Positions 45,956-58,292 of a stretch of 64,000 nt of DNA are shown here, in pieces (the stretch's first letter is position 1; each line of letters starts with the position of its first letter). The notes under the pieces were generated by a model. The model did not search any database. It was not told the origin of the DNA and saw nothing but the letters and a program-made list of their open reading frames with translations. Source of the DNA: Brevundimonas mediterranea (GTDB taxonomy: Bacteria; Pseudomonadota; Alphaproteobacteria; Caulobacterales; Caulobacteraceae); NCBI RefSeq assembly GCF_014196125.1, contig NZ_JACIDA010000001.1, positions 1,612,001-1,676,000 of the forward strand, written 5' to 3'. The translations under genes were made by a program, and so were the position numbers.

Positions 45956-46032
45956 CGCAGGAGAAGTCGTCCCTGAACCATCGCCCTGAAGTGCCGAAGG
46001 TCGAATGGTTTTTTGAATCGGGTGGCGAAAAA

Positions 46033-47493
46033 ATGGTTGGGGGTGCGACGGCGATGGCAGGCGGCGTGAACGGATCGAACATGACGGATCCGGATCGCAT
46101 CTGGAATGAGGCCTCGGTGCGCCTGCGCGCCGAGATCGGCGACGGCCCCTTCTCGTCCTACATCGCCCCTTCCGCCGTTCGCGTGGATTCCTCCGGGCAG
46201 CTGATCCTGGTCACCCCCACCGCCTATGCCCGAGACTGGGTCCGCAAGAACGCCCTGCGTCGCATGAACGAGCTGTGGCTGGGCCTGGACGGCCTGAACC
46301 GCCGCCTGGACGTGCGCTGCCGCGCCGAGGTGGGCTCGGCCCCTCCGGCCTCGGCCGTGATCGCAGGCAATATCCTGGACGCCACCCCGCGTCTGGCGGC
46401 CTTCGCCAGCCCGACCGTGCCCCCCATCGCCGACGGCGCCCGCGCCGTGCGCGCCGCCGGCCTTCAGGACCGCCTGACCTTCGACAGCTTCGTGGAGGGC
46501 CAAGGCAACGCCTTCGCCCTGGCCATCGCCAAACAGGTGGCCAGCTGGGCCGACGGCCATTTCAACCCGGTCTTCTTCTGCGGCCCCTACGGCTACGGCA
46601 AGACCCACCTGCTGAACGCCATCGCCTGGGAGGCCCAGCGCCTGCGGCCCGAGGCCAAGGTGGTCTATCTGACCGCCGAACGCTTCCTGTCCACCTTCGT
46701 CAAGGCGATGCAGGACCGCTCGACCGCCGCCTTCAAGGAAAGCCTGCGCTCGGCCGACATGCTGCTGCTGGACGACGTCCAGTTCGTCGGCGGCAAGACC
46801 TCGACCCAGGAAGAACTGCTGTCGACCCTGACCGCCCTGATCGAGGACGGCAAACGGATCGTCTTCTCGGCCGACCGCGCGCCGATGGCCCTGACCGAGG
46901 TCGAGCCCCGGCTGCGCAGCCACCTGGCCGCCGGCCTGACCTGCCCGGTCGAGGCGGGCGACCGCGAGCTGAAGATCGCTGTGGCCCAGAACCGTCTGAA
47001 GGCCCTGTCGGCCCTGGGCGTCGTCCAAGGCGAGGCCGCGCCCGAGGTGCTGGCCCAGCTGGTGGACCGCACGCCGGGCTCGATGCGCGAGCTTGAGGGC
47101 GCCGTGAACACCCTGGCCGCCGCCGCCGGTTCGCGTCTGGCGACCGTCTCGGTGGACGAGGCCTCGATCCTGCTGGGCGCCGCCCTGCGGGGCGGACCGG
47201 AACGTCGCATCACCGTGGACGAGATCCAGAAGACGGTGGCCGACCACTTCAACCTGAAACAGGCCGACCTGTTGAGCGAGCGCCGCACCCGTTCGGTGGC
47301 CCGGCCGCGCCAGATGGCCATGTATCTGTGCAAGCAGCACACGACCCGCTCCTATCCCGACATCGGCCGTCGTTTCGGCGGTCGCGATCACACCACCGTC
47401 CTGCACGGCGTGCGCAAGATCGAGGAGCTGATGGCCCAGGACGACCAGATCGCCCGCGACGTCGAGGCCCTGACCCGCAAGCTGCGGGGCTGA
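46033..47493 (+). CDS. dnaA: Chromosomal replication initiator DnaA
   Basis: The protein of about 486 residues has N-terminal domain I (RIWNEASVRLRAEIGDGPFS), AAA+ with Walker A CGPYGYGKTHLLNAI and Walker B MLLLDDVQFVGGK. The box VII region is TPGSMRELEGAVNTL. The DNA-binding domain IV has KTVADHFNLKQADLLSERRT and the signature PDIGRRFGGRDHTTVLHGVR. It opens the origin. The start is uncertain: ATG at 46033 after GGTGG is preferred; GTG 45991, ATG 46054 or ATG 46081 are possible. dnaN, recF and gyrB follow. Confidence 0.96.
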   Translation: MVGGATAMAGGVNGSNMTDPDRIWNEASVRLRAEIGDGPFSSYIAPSAVRVDSSGQLILVTPTAYARDWVRKNALRRMNELWLGLDGLNRRLDVRCRAEVGSAPPASAVIAGNILDATPRLAAFASPTVPPIADGARAVRAAGLQDRLTFDSFVEGQGNAFALAIAKQVASWADGHFNPVFFCGPYGYGKTHLLNAIAWEAQRLRPEAKVVYLTAERFLSTFVKAMQDRSTAAFKESLRSADMLLLDDVQFVGGKTSTQEELLSTLTALIEDGKRIVFSADRAPMALTEVEPRLRSHLAAGLTCPVEAGDRELKIAVAQNRLKALSALGVVQGEAAPEVLAQLVDRTPGSMRELEGAVNTLAAAAGSRLATVSVDEASILLGAALRGGPERRITVDEIQKTVADHFNLKQADLLSERRTRSVARPRQMAMYLCKQHTTRSYPDIGRRFGGRDHTTVLHGVRKIEELMAQDDQIARDVEALTRKLRG

Positions 47494-47496
47494 ACA

Positions 47497-47522
47497 TTCC
47501 CCCTCCCCATGCGGGGAGGGAG
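47497..47522. repeat. Short palindrome after dnaA, related to family B
   Basis: The hairpin CCCTCCCC-ATGC-GGGGAGGG lies four bases after the dnaA stop. It resembles the core of the repeats around the DUF559 gene (9020-9474) but is a single copy. It may act as a 3'-end stabiliser. Confidence 0.6.
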
Positions 47523-47635
47523 AAATCTGTGAACGGCTTCCGTCGCCTTCCTTGCTCCTTGCGCCCAATCCGCTAGTGTCCAAGGCCCTCTATCGCGGCG
47601 CTCCAGCCTGAGTCGCCGCATCCGGGCGAGACGAC

Positions 47636-48754
47636 ATGCAACTGACCATCGAACGATCCGCGCTCCTTAAGGCCCTGGGCCATGTGCAGAGCGTCGTCGA
47701 ACGCCGAAACACGATCCCGATCCTGTCCAACGTCCTGCTCAGCGCGGGCCGGGACCGGTTGGCCTTCGCGGCCACCGATCTGGACATGGAGATGGTGGAC
47801 GAGGCCGAGGCGACGGTGAACGTCGAGGGCCAGATCACCGCCCCCGCCCACACCCTGTACGAAATCGTGCGCAAGCTGCCGGAAGGCGCCGAGGTGTCGC
47901 TGCTCTATTCGGGCGACGATCCCCGCCTGGTGGTCTCGGCCGGCCGGTCGCGCTTCAATCTGCCGGTCCTGCCGGCGGGCGACTTCCCGATCATGTCCAC
48001 CGACAGCGCCGGCGCCTCCTATGTCATGCCCAAGGAAGACCTGGCGCGGCTGATCGACAAGACCCGGTTCGCCGTCTCGACCGAAGAGACCCGCTATTAT
48101 CTGAACGGCCTGTATCTGCACACGGTGGCCGAGGCCGGCGTCGCCCTGCTGCGCGCCGTGGCCACCGACGGCCACCGCCTGGCCCTGGCCGAGACCCCGG
48201 CGCCCGAAGGCGCGGCCGGCGGCCCCGGCGTCATCGTGCCGCGCAAGACCATCGATCAGGTCCGCCGCCTGCTGGACGACGCCGCCGGCCCGGTCGAGAT
48301 CACTGTCTCGGCCCAGAAGATCCGCTTCCAGATGGGCGAGGCGTCCCTGACGTCCAAGGTCATCGACGGCGCCTTCCCCGACTATCTGCGCGTCATTCCC
48401 AAGGGCAATGACAAACAGGCCGACATCGACAACGCCCTGTTCGCCAAGGCCGTCGACCGCGTCGCCACCATCTCGGCGGAAAAGAGCCGGTCGGTGAAAC
48501 TGGCCTTCGACAACGACCGGGTGAAGCTGACCGTGCGCAACATGGAAGCGGGCCAGGCCGAGGAAGAGGTCGAAATCGGCTATTCCGACGAGCCCTTCGA
48601 AATCGGCTTCAACGCCCGCTACCTGCTGGACGTCGCCGGCCAGATCACCGGCGAAAACGCCGCCTTCCGCTTCGCCGACCCGGCCTCGCCGACTCTCGTG
48701 CTCGATCCGGGCGATCCGGGCGTGCAGTATGTGCTGATGCCGCTGCGGGTGTAG
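47636..48754 (+). CDS. dnaN: DNA polymerase III beta sliding clamp
   Basis: The 372-residue protein has three clamp domains: MQLTIERSALLKALGHVQSV, VVERRNTIPILSNVLLSAG, FAVSTEETRYYLNGLYLHTV, ATDGHRLALAETP and the C-terminal FNARYLLDVAGQI with YVLMPLRV. It is the processivity clamp of the replicase. It lies 142 bases after dnaA. Downstream, recF is separated by a repeat-flanked GIY-YIG gene. Confidence 0.97.
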   Translation: MQLTIERSALLKALGHVQSVVERRNTIPILSNVLLSAGRDRLAFAATDLDMEMVDEAEATVNVEGQITAPAHTLYEIVRKLPEGAEVSLLYSGDDPRLVVSAGRSRFNLPVLPAGDFPIMSTDSAGASYVMPKEDLARLIDKTRFAVSTEETRYYLNGLYLHTVAEAGVALLRAVATDGHRLALAETPAPEGAAGGPGVIVPRKTIDQVRRLLDDAAGPVEITVSAQKIRFQMGEASLTSKVIDGAFPDYLRVIPKGNDKQADIDNALFAKAVDRVATISAEKSRSVKLAFDNDRVKLTVRNMEAGQAEEEVEIGYSDEPFEIGFNARYLLDVAGQITGENAAFRFADPASPTLVLDPGDPGVQYVLMPLRV

Positions 48755-48765
48755 GCGAGAGATTT

Positions 48766-48795
48766 CCGCTCATCCCGGCGAAAGCCGGGACCCAG
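48766..48795. repeat. Palindromic repeat family A, left copy of the GIY-YIG pair
   Basis: This 30-base copy begins CCGCTCATCC and contains the perfect hairpin CCCGGC-GAAA-GCCGGG followed by ACCCAG. It is identical to 7456-7485 and lies 11 bases after the dnaN stop. Confidence 0.95.
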
Positions 48796-48822
48796 TTCTT
48801 TCGTTCGTACCGGAGACTGGCC

Positions 48823-49110
48823 TTGGCGTTCTTCACCTACATCATCGCCAGCCGCCGAAACGGCACGGTCTACACCGGCTCGACCGACGATCTGATCAAG
48901 CGAGTAGCGGAGCATCGCGACAAGTTACGTCCGGGCTTTACACGCCGATATGGCGTCGCGCTCCTGGTCTGGTACGAGGTGCACGAAACGCGTCATGCGG
49001 CCTTCGTGCGCGAACGACAGATCAAGGAATGGAAACGGATCTGGAAGCTGGAACTGATCGAGCGCAAGAGCCCGGCATGGGCGGATTTGTTTCCGACGCT
49101 GCTCGGTTAG
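48823..49110 (+). CDS. GIY-YIG nuclease-domain protein inside an inverted repeat pair
   Basis: The 95-residue protein is a single GIY-YIG domain of the UvrC-N/UPF0213 type: [20 protein letters not shown] with the TYI/VYTG pair, the Arg in [20 protein letters not shown], and the Glu/Arg-rich helix [20 protein letters not shown]. There is no accessory DNA-binding domain. The start is TTG at 48823, seven bases after CGGAG. It is flanked by inverted family A repeats (48766-48795, 49130-49159) and separates dnaN from recF. Nicking of the repeat hairpin is possible; no activity is proven for this type. Confidence 0.88.
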   Translation: MAFFTYIIASRRNGTVYTGSTDDLIKRVAEHRDKLRPGFTRRYGVALLVWYEVHETRHAAFVRERQIKEWKRIWKLELIERKSPAWADLFPTLLG

Positions 49111-49129
49111 CTCGTGCCGAGCGAAAGGA

Positions 49130-49159
49130 CTGGGTCCCGGCTTTCGCCGGGATGAGCGG
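49130..49159. repeat. Palindromic repeat family A, right copy of the GIY-YIG pair
   Basis: This is the inverted partner of 48766-48795: CTGGGT, the hairpin CCCGGC-TTTC-GCCGGG, then ATGAGCGG. It ends six bases before the recF start codon and supplies part of the recF ribosome-binding region. Confidence 0.95.
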
Positions 49160-49165
49160 AAGAAC

Positions 49166-50299
49166 TTGATCACCTCCCTCACCCTCACCGACTTCCGCTC
49201 CTATGCGAGCGCACGGCTGGACCTAGCCTCCGGCCCGGTGGTGCTTCACGGCCCGAACGGGGCGGGCAAGACCAATCTGCTGGAGGCCGTCAGCCTGCTG
49301 ACCCCCGGCAAGGGGCTGCGGGGCGCGACCGCCGCCGAGATGGGGCGGCGCGAGCCCGGCGAGGCGGTGGGCCGCGCGTGGGCCGTCATGGTCGAACTGG
49401 ACGACGAGACGCGGCTGGGCACCGGGGTCCAGACGGCGGGCGCGGCGCGGCGCATTGTCCGTATCGACGGCGAGACGGCCCAGCCGGGGCGGCTGCTGGA
49501 CTATCTGCGGCCCGTCTGGGCGACGCCCGAGCAAGACCGACTGTTCTCCGACGCGCGGGCGGAGCGGCTAAAATTCTTTGACCGGCTGGTCTTCGCCGCC
49601 GATCCCGACCATGCCGCCGCCGTCTCCGCCTACGAAAAGGCCCTGCGCGAACGCTTGCGGCTGCTGAACGAGGCACAGGACGGGCGCGAGGCCGACCCCG
49701 TCTGGCTGGACGCCCTGGAGGCCCGGCTGGGCGAAGCCGGCGCCCGCGCGGCCCTGGCCCGGGTCGCCGCCCTGCACGCGCTCCAGGCCGCCATCGACGC
49801 CCGCCGCGACCGCCCCTTCCCCCAGGCCGACCTGGGGCTGGACGGCCCCGCCGAACAGATGGCCGAGGCCGGCGCCGAGGAAGACGAGATCGCCGCCGCC
49901 GTCCGCGATGGCCTGGCCAAGGCGCGCGCCCGCGACGGCGCCGCCGGCCGGTCCCTGTTCGGCCCGCACCGCACCGACCTGACCGCCCTTCACCGCGAGA
50001 AGAACCGGCCCGCCGCCGAGGGGTCGTCCGGCGAGCAGAAGGCCCTGGTCCTGAACCTGATCCTGGCCCAGATCAGCCGCCTCGCGCACCATGACGCCGC
50101 CGGGGCCGCCCGCCCCGTCCTGCTGCTGGACGAGGCCCCCGCCCACCTGGACGAAGCCCGCCGCGCCGCCCTGTTCGACGAGATCGTCGCCCTGGACCTG
50201 CAAGCCTTCATGACCGGCACCGAACGCAGCCTGTTCGCCGGCCTGGACGGCCGCGCCCAGTTCGTCCGCGTCGCCGGCGGGGCCTTAGAAAACGACTAG
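49166..50299 (+). CDS. recF: DNA replication/repair protein RecF
   Basis: The 377-residue SMC-like ATPase has Walker [19 protein letters not shown] near residue 30, the family block [20 protein letters not shown], the signature region [20 protein letters not shown] near 288 and Walker [21 protein letters not shown] near 325. It loads or stabilises RecA at gaps and stalled forks. The start is TTG at 49166-49168, after GGAAG at the edge of the repeat; no ATG gives the family N-terminus ([17 protein letters not shown]). Confidence 0.95.
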   Translation: MITSLTLTDFRSYASARLDLASGPVVLHGPNGAGKTNLLEAVSLLTPGKGLRGATAAEMGRREPGEAVGRAWAVMVELDDETRLGTGVQTAGAARRIVRIDGETAQPGRLLDYLRPVWATPEQDRLFSDARAERLKFFDRLVFAADPDHAAAVSAYEKALRERLRLLNEAQDGREADPVWLDALEARLGEAGARAALARVAALHALQAAIDARRDRPFPQADLGLDGPAEQMAEAGAEEDEIAAAVRDGLAKARARDGAAGRSLFGPHRTDLTALHREKNRPAAEGSSGEQKALVLNLILAQISRLAHHDAAGAARPVLLLDEAPAHLDEARRAALFDEIVALDLQAFMTGTERSLFAGLDGRAQFVRVAGGALEND

Positions 50300-54051
<3,752 letters not shown>

Positions 54052-54125
54052 GGCGGGTTTCCTCTTGCTTTGGGCTCTGAGATAGCGATCCGACCGCCCG
54101 ATGTGAACCGGGCGCCCTGCTGCAA

Positions 54126-55082
54126 TCAGGCGAAGTGAAGTCGACGGTAGCGGCCCCGGAAATAGAGCAGCGGGTCACGGCGCGGCTCGAACCGGGCGCG
54201 CGTGACCCGGCCGATGAAGACCAGATGATCCCCGGCCTCGACCACCTGGTGGGTCGCGCATTCGAAACTGGCCAGCGAGCCGGACAGGATCGGCGCGCCG
54301 GTGTCCCAGGTCTCCCAGGCGACGCCGTCAAACCGTTCGGCCGAAGACCGGGCGAAGGCGCCCGACATCGGCTGCTGGCCGATGTGCAGGACGTTAATGG
54401 CGAAATGCTCCGCGCGCTGGAACCGCTCCAGATTGGACGAGCTGCGGGCCAGGCAGAACAGGATCAGCGGCGGATCCAGCGACACCGAAGAGAAGGAGTT
54501 GGCCGTCAGGCCCACCGGCTGCCCCGCCTCGTCCAGGGTCGTCACCACCGTCACCCCGGTGGCGAAACAACCCAGGGCGTCGCGCAGGGTGCGGGGATCG
54601 GATCCGGCTTGGTAGTAGAGGGCGTCACGGGGCGCCTGCTGCTCCAGGAAGGCCAGAATGACGGCGTCGGCCGTCTCGCCCGGATCGGCGGGAGCGTCGG
54701 GATCCAGCGTCAGGATCGGCAGGCCGTCCAGCGGCGCGGTCGCCTCGACCGGCGCCTCGCCCGCCACGATCAGGCAACTGGCCAGGGCCGGGCCGGTGAC
54801 GACCAGGGCCGGGACGACGGCGGCCAGGGTCTGGGCCGAACACAGGATGGCGGGCCGCGACGAAATCTCGGTCAGCAGGCGGCGCAGGCCGGCCGCCTCG
54901 TCGCCCGTTTCCAGAGCGTCGGCCAGTAGGACGTGCCGCCCGGCCTCGACTAGGGCCCGCACCCACCGCCGCCAATCGGGCGACAGACCCTGGGGCGCGC
55001 CGATCAGCAGGACGACCGGATCCTGGGGATCGCCCCAGCTCTGGACGTCCAGACCTCCGATCCGGGGCGGCGATGCGATCAT
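54126..55082 (-). CDS. Hydrolase-like/flavin reductase fusion protein
   Basis: The 318-residue protein has two parts. Residues 1-150 resemble a degenerate alpha/beta-hydrolase fold (DPVVLLIGAPQGLSPDWRRW, AGRHVLLADALETGDEAAGL), but the nucleophile elbow GxSxG is absent (CSAQTLAAV instead). Residues 155-318 are a flavin reductase domain: LRDALGCFATGVTVVTTLDE, TANSFSSVSLDPPLILFCLA, HFAINVLHIGQQ and HLVFIGRVTRARFEP. It would reduce FMN or FAD for a monooxygenase, but no monooxygenase gene is in the window. It lies downstream of mmsB on the same strand. Confidence 0.85.
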   Translation of the reverse strand: MIASPPRIGGLDVQSWGDPQDPVVLLIGAPQGLSPDWRRWVRALVEAGRHVLLADALETGDEAAGLRRLLTEISSRPAILCSAQTLAAVVPALVVTGPALASCLIVAGEAPVEATAPLDGLPILTLDPDAPADPGETADAVILAFLEQQAPRDALYYQAGSDPRTLRDALGCFATGVTVVTTLDEAGQPVGLTANSFSSVSLDPPLILFCLARSSSNLERFQRAEHFAINVLHIGQQPMSGAFARSSAERFDGVAWETWDTGAPILSGSLASFECATHQVVEAGDHLVFIGRVTRARFEPRRDPLLYFRGRYRRLHFA

Positions 55083-55176
55083 GAGGCGGGACGGTCCAGT
55101 GCGGAGGGGAAGAGGCGTCTCATAGAGGAAGTCCGCCCCTTGAGACCATGGCTTACGATCTCGGGGCGGCGTCGGA

Positions 55177-56079
55177 TCATCCGGCGTCCAGATCCGCCAG
55201 CCGTCCGCGCAGCATCTGGAGCATGGCGGAAAAGTCCCGGCCCCCGTGGCCCAGACCGTCGAACAGCGCGTACATCGCCTCGGCCTGGGCGCCCAGAGGG
55301 GTGGAGGCGCCCGATTTGGCCGCCGCCTCCTGGGCCAGTTTCAGATCCTTCAGCATCATGGCCGTGGCGAAGCCGCCCTGATAGTCGCGGTTCGACGGCG
55401 CCGTGGGCACGGGGCCGGGCCAGGGATAATAGCTGGTCACGCTCCAGCACTGGCCCGAGGATTTGGACGCGATCTCGAAGAACCGCTCCGGGTCCAGACC
55501 CAGCTTTTCGGCCAGGGCGATCGCCTCGCACGTGCCCAGCATGGAGACGCCCAGCAGCATGTTGTTGCAGATCTTGGCCGCCTGACCGGCGCCGTGGTCG
55601 CCGGCCCGGATGGTGATGCGGCTCATGGGTTCCAGCGCGGCCTCGACACGGGCGAAATCGCCTTCGTCGCAACCGACCATGAAGGCCAGGGTTCCCGCAT
55701 CGGCCGCCGCCGTCCCGCCCGATACCGGGGCGTCGGCAAAGGCGTAGCCGGCGTCACGCGCCAGACCCGCCACCTTGCGCGCCGTCTCCACGTCGATGGT
55801 CGAACAGTCCAGCAGCAGGGCGCTGGACGGCGCCGCGCCGATGATCTGCTCGGCATACACCTTGTGCACATGGGGGCCAGCGGGCAGCATGGTGATCACC
55901 ACCTCGGCGTCGCGCACCGCCTCGGCGACCGAGGTCGAGGGCGCGCAGCCCGCCGCAGACGCCCGCTCCAGCGCTGCGGCGCTCAGATCGAAGGCGGCGA
56001 CTGCGTGGCCGGCCTTGGCCTGATTGGCGGCCATGCCGCCCCCCATATTGCCTAGGCCGATGAAGGCGATCTTGGTCAT
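55177..56079 (-). CDS. mmsB: 3-hydroxyisobutyrate dehydrogenase
   Basis: The 300-residue protein has the Rossmann motif MTKIAFIGLGNMGGGMAANQ, the family block VVITMLPAGPHVHKVY, the substrate loop FADAPVSGGTAAADAGTLAF near residue 122, the catalytic Lys in AGQAAKICNNMLLGVSML near 170 and GSGQ-like KSSGQCWSVTSYYPWPGP. It oxidises 3-hydroxyisobutyrate to methylmalonate semialdehyde in valine degradation. The ATG at 56079 follows GGGAGAGAGACC. It is the last pathway gene of the mmsA operon. Confidence 0.95.
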   Translation of the reverse strand: MTKIAFIGLGNMGGGMAANQAKAGHAVAAFDLSAAALERASAAGCAPSTSVAEAVRDAEVVITMLPAGPHVHKVYAEQIIGAAPSSALLLDCSTIDVETARKVAGLARDAGYAFADAPVSGGTAAADAGTLAFMVGCDEGDFARVEAALEPMSRITIRAGDHGAGQAAKICNNMLLGVSMLGTCEAIALAEKLGLDPERFFEIASKSSGQCWSVTSYYPWPGPVPTAPSNRDYQGGFATAMMLKDLKLAQEAAAKSGASTPLGAQAEAMYALFDGLGHGGRDFSAMLQMLRGRLADLDAG

Positions 56080-56107
56080 GGTCTCTCTCCCAGTGTCGGC
56101 GTCGCTG

Positions 56108-57151
56108 TCAGAGCAGCGGCGTCCATTTTTCATTGTCCGGCAGCGGCGCGAACAGCGCGTCCAGCGTCGCCTCCGTAACGCCTGACAGGTCCGCGGGGGA
56201 CCATTGGGGCGCATTATCCTTGTCGACAATCACGGCCCGCACCCCTTCCTGGAAGTCGTGGGTCCGCACCACCCGACCGCCCAGGGCGTACTCCATGGCC
56301 ATATTGTCGGCGAAGGACGTCAGGGCGGCGCCGGCGCGCAACTGGCGCAGCGTGACCTTCAGCGACTGCGGCGACTTGGTCTTCAGGATCGCCAGCTGCG
56401 TCGACGCCCAGTCGGAGCCTTCAGCCTCCAGCGCCGCGAAGATGTCCTCGACCGTATCGAAGGCGAACAGCCGGTCGATGGCCTCTCGGCGGTCTTCCAA
56501 CCCAGGCGGAATCCTGAAGTCGTACCGGCCCGCCACCTCAATCGGTTCGCCCCCGTCGAGGATTTCCGACTTCAGCGCCTCCAGGCTTTCGGACGGGACA
56601 TAGTGGGTGTGGATGCCCAGTTCGATCGTGGCCGCCGCCTTCAGCCGCGCGCCCGTCAGCGCCAGCCAGACGCCCGTCTGCCCCGGCAGACGCGGCAGGA
56701 ACCAGCCGCCGCCGACGTCGGGGAACAGACCGATCCCCGTCTCCGGCATGGCGTAGGTGGTCCGCTCGGTGGCGATGCGGATGGCGGCCGGCTCCGAAAT
56801 CCCGACGCCGCCGCCCATGACGATGCCGTCCACAATGGCCGTGATCGGCTTGGGATAGTCGAACATCAAATGGTTCAGCCGGTATTCGGCCAGGAAGAAG
56901 GCCTTGGCCTCGGAGGCGTCGCCCGCTCCGCTCTCGGCGATCATGCGGATGTCGCCCCCGGCGCAGAAGCCGCGCTCGCCCGCATGGTCGATAAGCACCG
57001 ACTGCACCGCCCTATCGTCGCGCCAAGCCAGCAAAGCCTCGGTCATGGCCTCGCACATCGGCCGATTCAGGGCGTGGATCGCCTTCGGCCGGTTCAGGGT
57101 TATCCTGCCGACGGCGTTATCGATGCGGGCGATGATTTCGGGTTCGGTCAT
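56108..57151 (-). CDS. 3-hydroxyisobutyryl-CoA hydrolase
   Basis: The 347-residue crotonase-fold protein has ITLNRPKAIHALNRPMCEAM, the oxyanion block GFCAGGDIRMIAESG near residue 62, IVMGGGVGISEPAAIRIATE with the GGG near 112, and the family-specific MPETGIGLFPDVGGGWFLPR. Its length and the C-terminal FQEGVRAVIVDKDNAPQW fit the hydrolase rather than a hydratase. It frees 3-hydroxyisobutyrate in valine degradation. Its ATG overlaps the acyl-CoA dehydrogenase stop. Confidence 0.93.
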   Translation of the reverse strand: MTEPEIIARIDNAVGRITLNRPKAIHALNRPMCEAMTEALLAWRDDRAVQSVLIDHAGERGFCAGGDIRMIAESGAGDASEAKAFFLAEYRLNHLMFDYPKPITAIVDGIVMGGGVGISEPAAIRIATERTTYAMPETGIGLFPDVGGGWFLPRLPGQTGVWLALTGARLKAAATIELGIHTHYVPSESLEALKSEILDGGEPIEVAGRYDFRIPPGLEDRREAIDRLFAFDTVEDIFAALEAEGSDWASTQLAILKTKSPQSLKVTLRQLRAGAALTSFADNMAMEYALGGRVVRTHDFQEGVRAVIVDKDNAPQWSPADLSGVTEATLDALFAPLPDNEKWTPLL

Positions 57152-58287
57152 GCTCCGGACATCTCCCGCGCGATGATCACGCGCATGATCTCGTTGGTCC
57201 CTTCCAGGATGCGGTGGACCCGCAGGTCGCGCACGATCCGTTCCAGCGGATAGTCCTTCAGATAGCCGTAGCCGCCGTGCAACTGCAGGGCCTCGTCGGC
57301 GATCTGGAAACAGGCGTCGGTGGCCAGGCGCTTGGCCATGGCGCACCACTGGGTCTTTTGCGGATGATCGGTGTCGATGGCCCAGGCGCCGCGCAGCACC
57401 ATCAGACGCGCCGCCTCCAGGTCGGTGGCCATGTCGGCCAGACGGAACTGCAACGCCTGGAACTCGCCCAGCGGCTTGCCGAACTGTTTGCGGGTGGCGA
57501 CGTAGTCCTGGGCCGTCTCCAGCGCCAGTCGCGCCCCGCCCAGCGAACAGGCGGCGATGTTCAAGCGGCCCCCGTCCAGCCCGGCCATGGCGTAGCGGAA
57601 GCCCGCCCCCTCCTCGCCCAGCAGATTGGCGGCCGGCACGCGGCAGTCGTCGAACTGGACGATGGCGGTCGGCTGGGCGTTCCAGCCCATCTTGCGTTCC
57701 TGCGCGCCGAACGACAGGCCGAGCGTCCCGGCCTCGACGACAAGGGCAGAAACCCCCTTTGCCCCCTCCCCGCCCGTGCGGACCATGACAACATAGAGGT
57801 CGCTCGTCCCCGCACCGGAAATGAAGGCCTTGGCGCCGTTCAGCACATAGTGGTCGCCGTCGCGCACCGCCGTGGTCCGCAGCGCCGCCGCGTCCGACCC
57901 GGAGCCCGGCTCGGTCAGGCAATAGGAGGCGATCTTCTCCATACCGACCAGATCCGGCACGAACCGCGCGCGCAGGTCGTCCGAGCCGAACCGGTCGATC
58001 ATCCAGGTCGCCATATTGTGGATCGAGATGAAAGCCGCCGTCGCCACGTCGCCGCGCGACAGCTCCTCAAAGATCAGCGCCGCCTCGACCCGGCCCAGCG
58101 CCATGCCGCCGTGTTCCTCAGCCGTATAGATGCCGCAGAAGCCCATCTCAGCCGCCTGTTTCATCACATCGACGGGGAAATGCTTCTCCTCGTCCCACTT
58201 GGCCGAATGGGGCGCCAGTTCGGCGTCGGCGAAGGCGCGGGCCGCGTCCTGGATGGCGCGCTGGTCGTCGGTAAGGGCAAAATCCAT
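57148..58287 (-). CDS. Acyl-CoA dehydrogenase, probably isobutyryl-CoA dehydrogenase
   Basis: The 379-residue FAD enzyme begins MDFALTDDQRAIQDAARAFA and has YCLTEPGSGSDAAALRTTAV near residue 125, FVVMVRTGGEG-like VVMVRTGGEGAKGVSALVVE, the QFGKPLGEFQALQFRLADMA block and the C-terminal LHGGYGYLKDYPLERIVRDL, RVHRILEGTNEIMRVIIARE. It oxidises isobutyryl-CoA to methacrylyl-CoA; the substrate comes from the valine operon context. An enoyl-CoA hydratase for the next step is not in this operon. It starts six bases after the small membrane protein gene. Confidence 0.93.
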   Translation of the reverse strand: MDFALTDDQRAIQDAARAFADAELAPHSAKWDEEKHFPVDVMKQAAEMGFCGIYTAEEHGGMALGRVEAALIFEELSRGDVATAAFISIHNMATWMIDRFGSDDLRARFVPDLVGMEKIASYCLTEPGSGSDAAALRTTAVRDGDHYVLNGAKAFISGAGTSDLYVVMVRTGGEGAKGVSALVVEAGTLGLSFGAQERKMGWNAQPTAIVQFDDCRVPAANLLGEEGAGFRYAMAGLDGGRLNIAACSLGGARLALETAQDYVATRKQFGKPLGEFQALQFRLADMATDLEAARLMVLRGAWAIDTDHPQKTQWCAMAKRLATDACFQIADEALQLHGGYGYLKDYPLERIVRDLRVHRILEGTNEIMRVIIAREMSGA

Positions 58288-58292
58288 GTCGC

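Larger units (their letters stand above)
45577..46032. other. Long non-coding region before dnaA: terminator, control sites, leader
   Basis: The 456 bases hold the rpsT terminator, a palindrome GTTTGAC-GGA-GTCAAAC at 45760-45776, four GANTC sites (45768, 45788, 45800 and 46015), and a perfect hairpin CCGAAAAGC-ATC-GCTTTTCGG at 45935-45955. No gene was found. The left arm of the palindrome contains TTGACGG, a good -35. CcrM methylates GANTC, and dnaA transcription depends on it in C. crescentus. No clear CtrA site or DnaA box was found. Confidence 0.7.

Noticed and set aside
45577-46032. Replication origin at dnaA
   Set aside because: No cluster of DnaA boxes or AT-rich unwinding region was seen; in C. 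crescentus the origin lies near hemE, so proximity to dnaA alone is not evidence.
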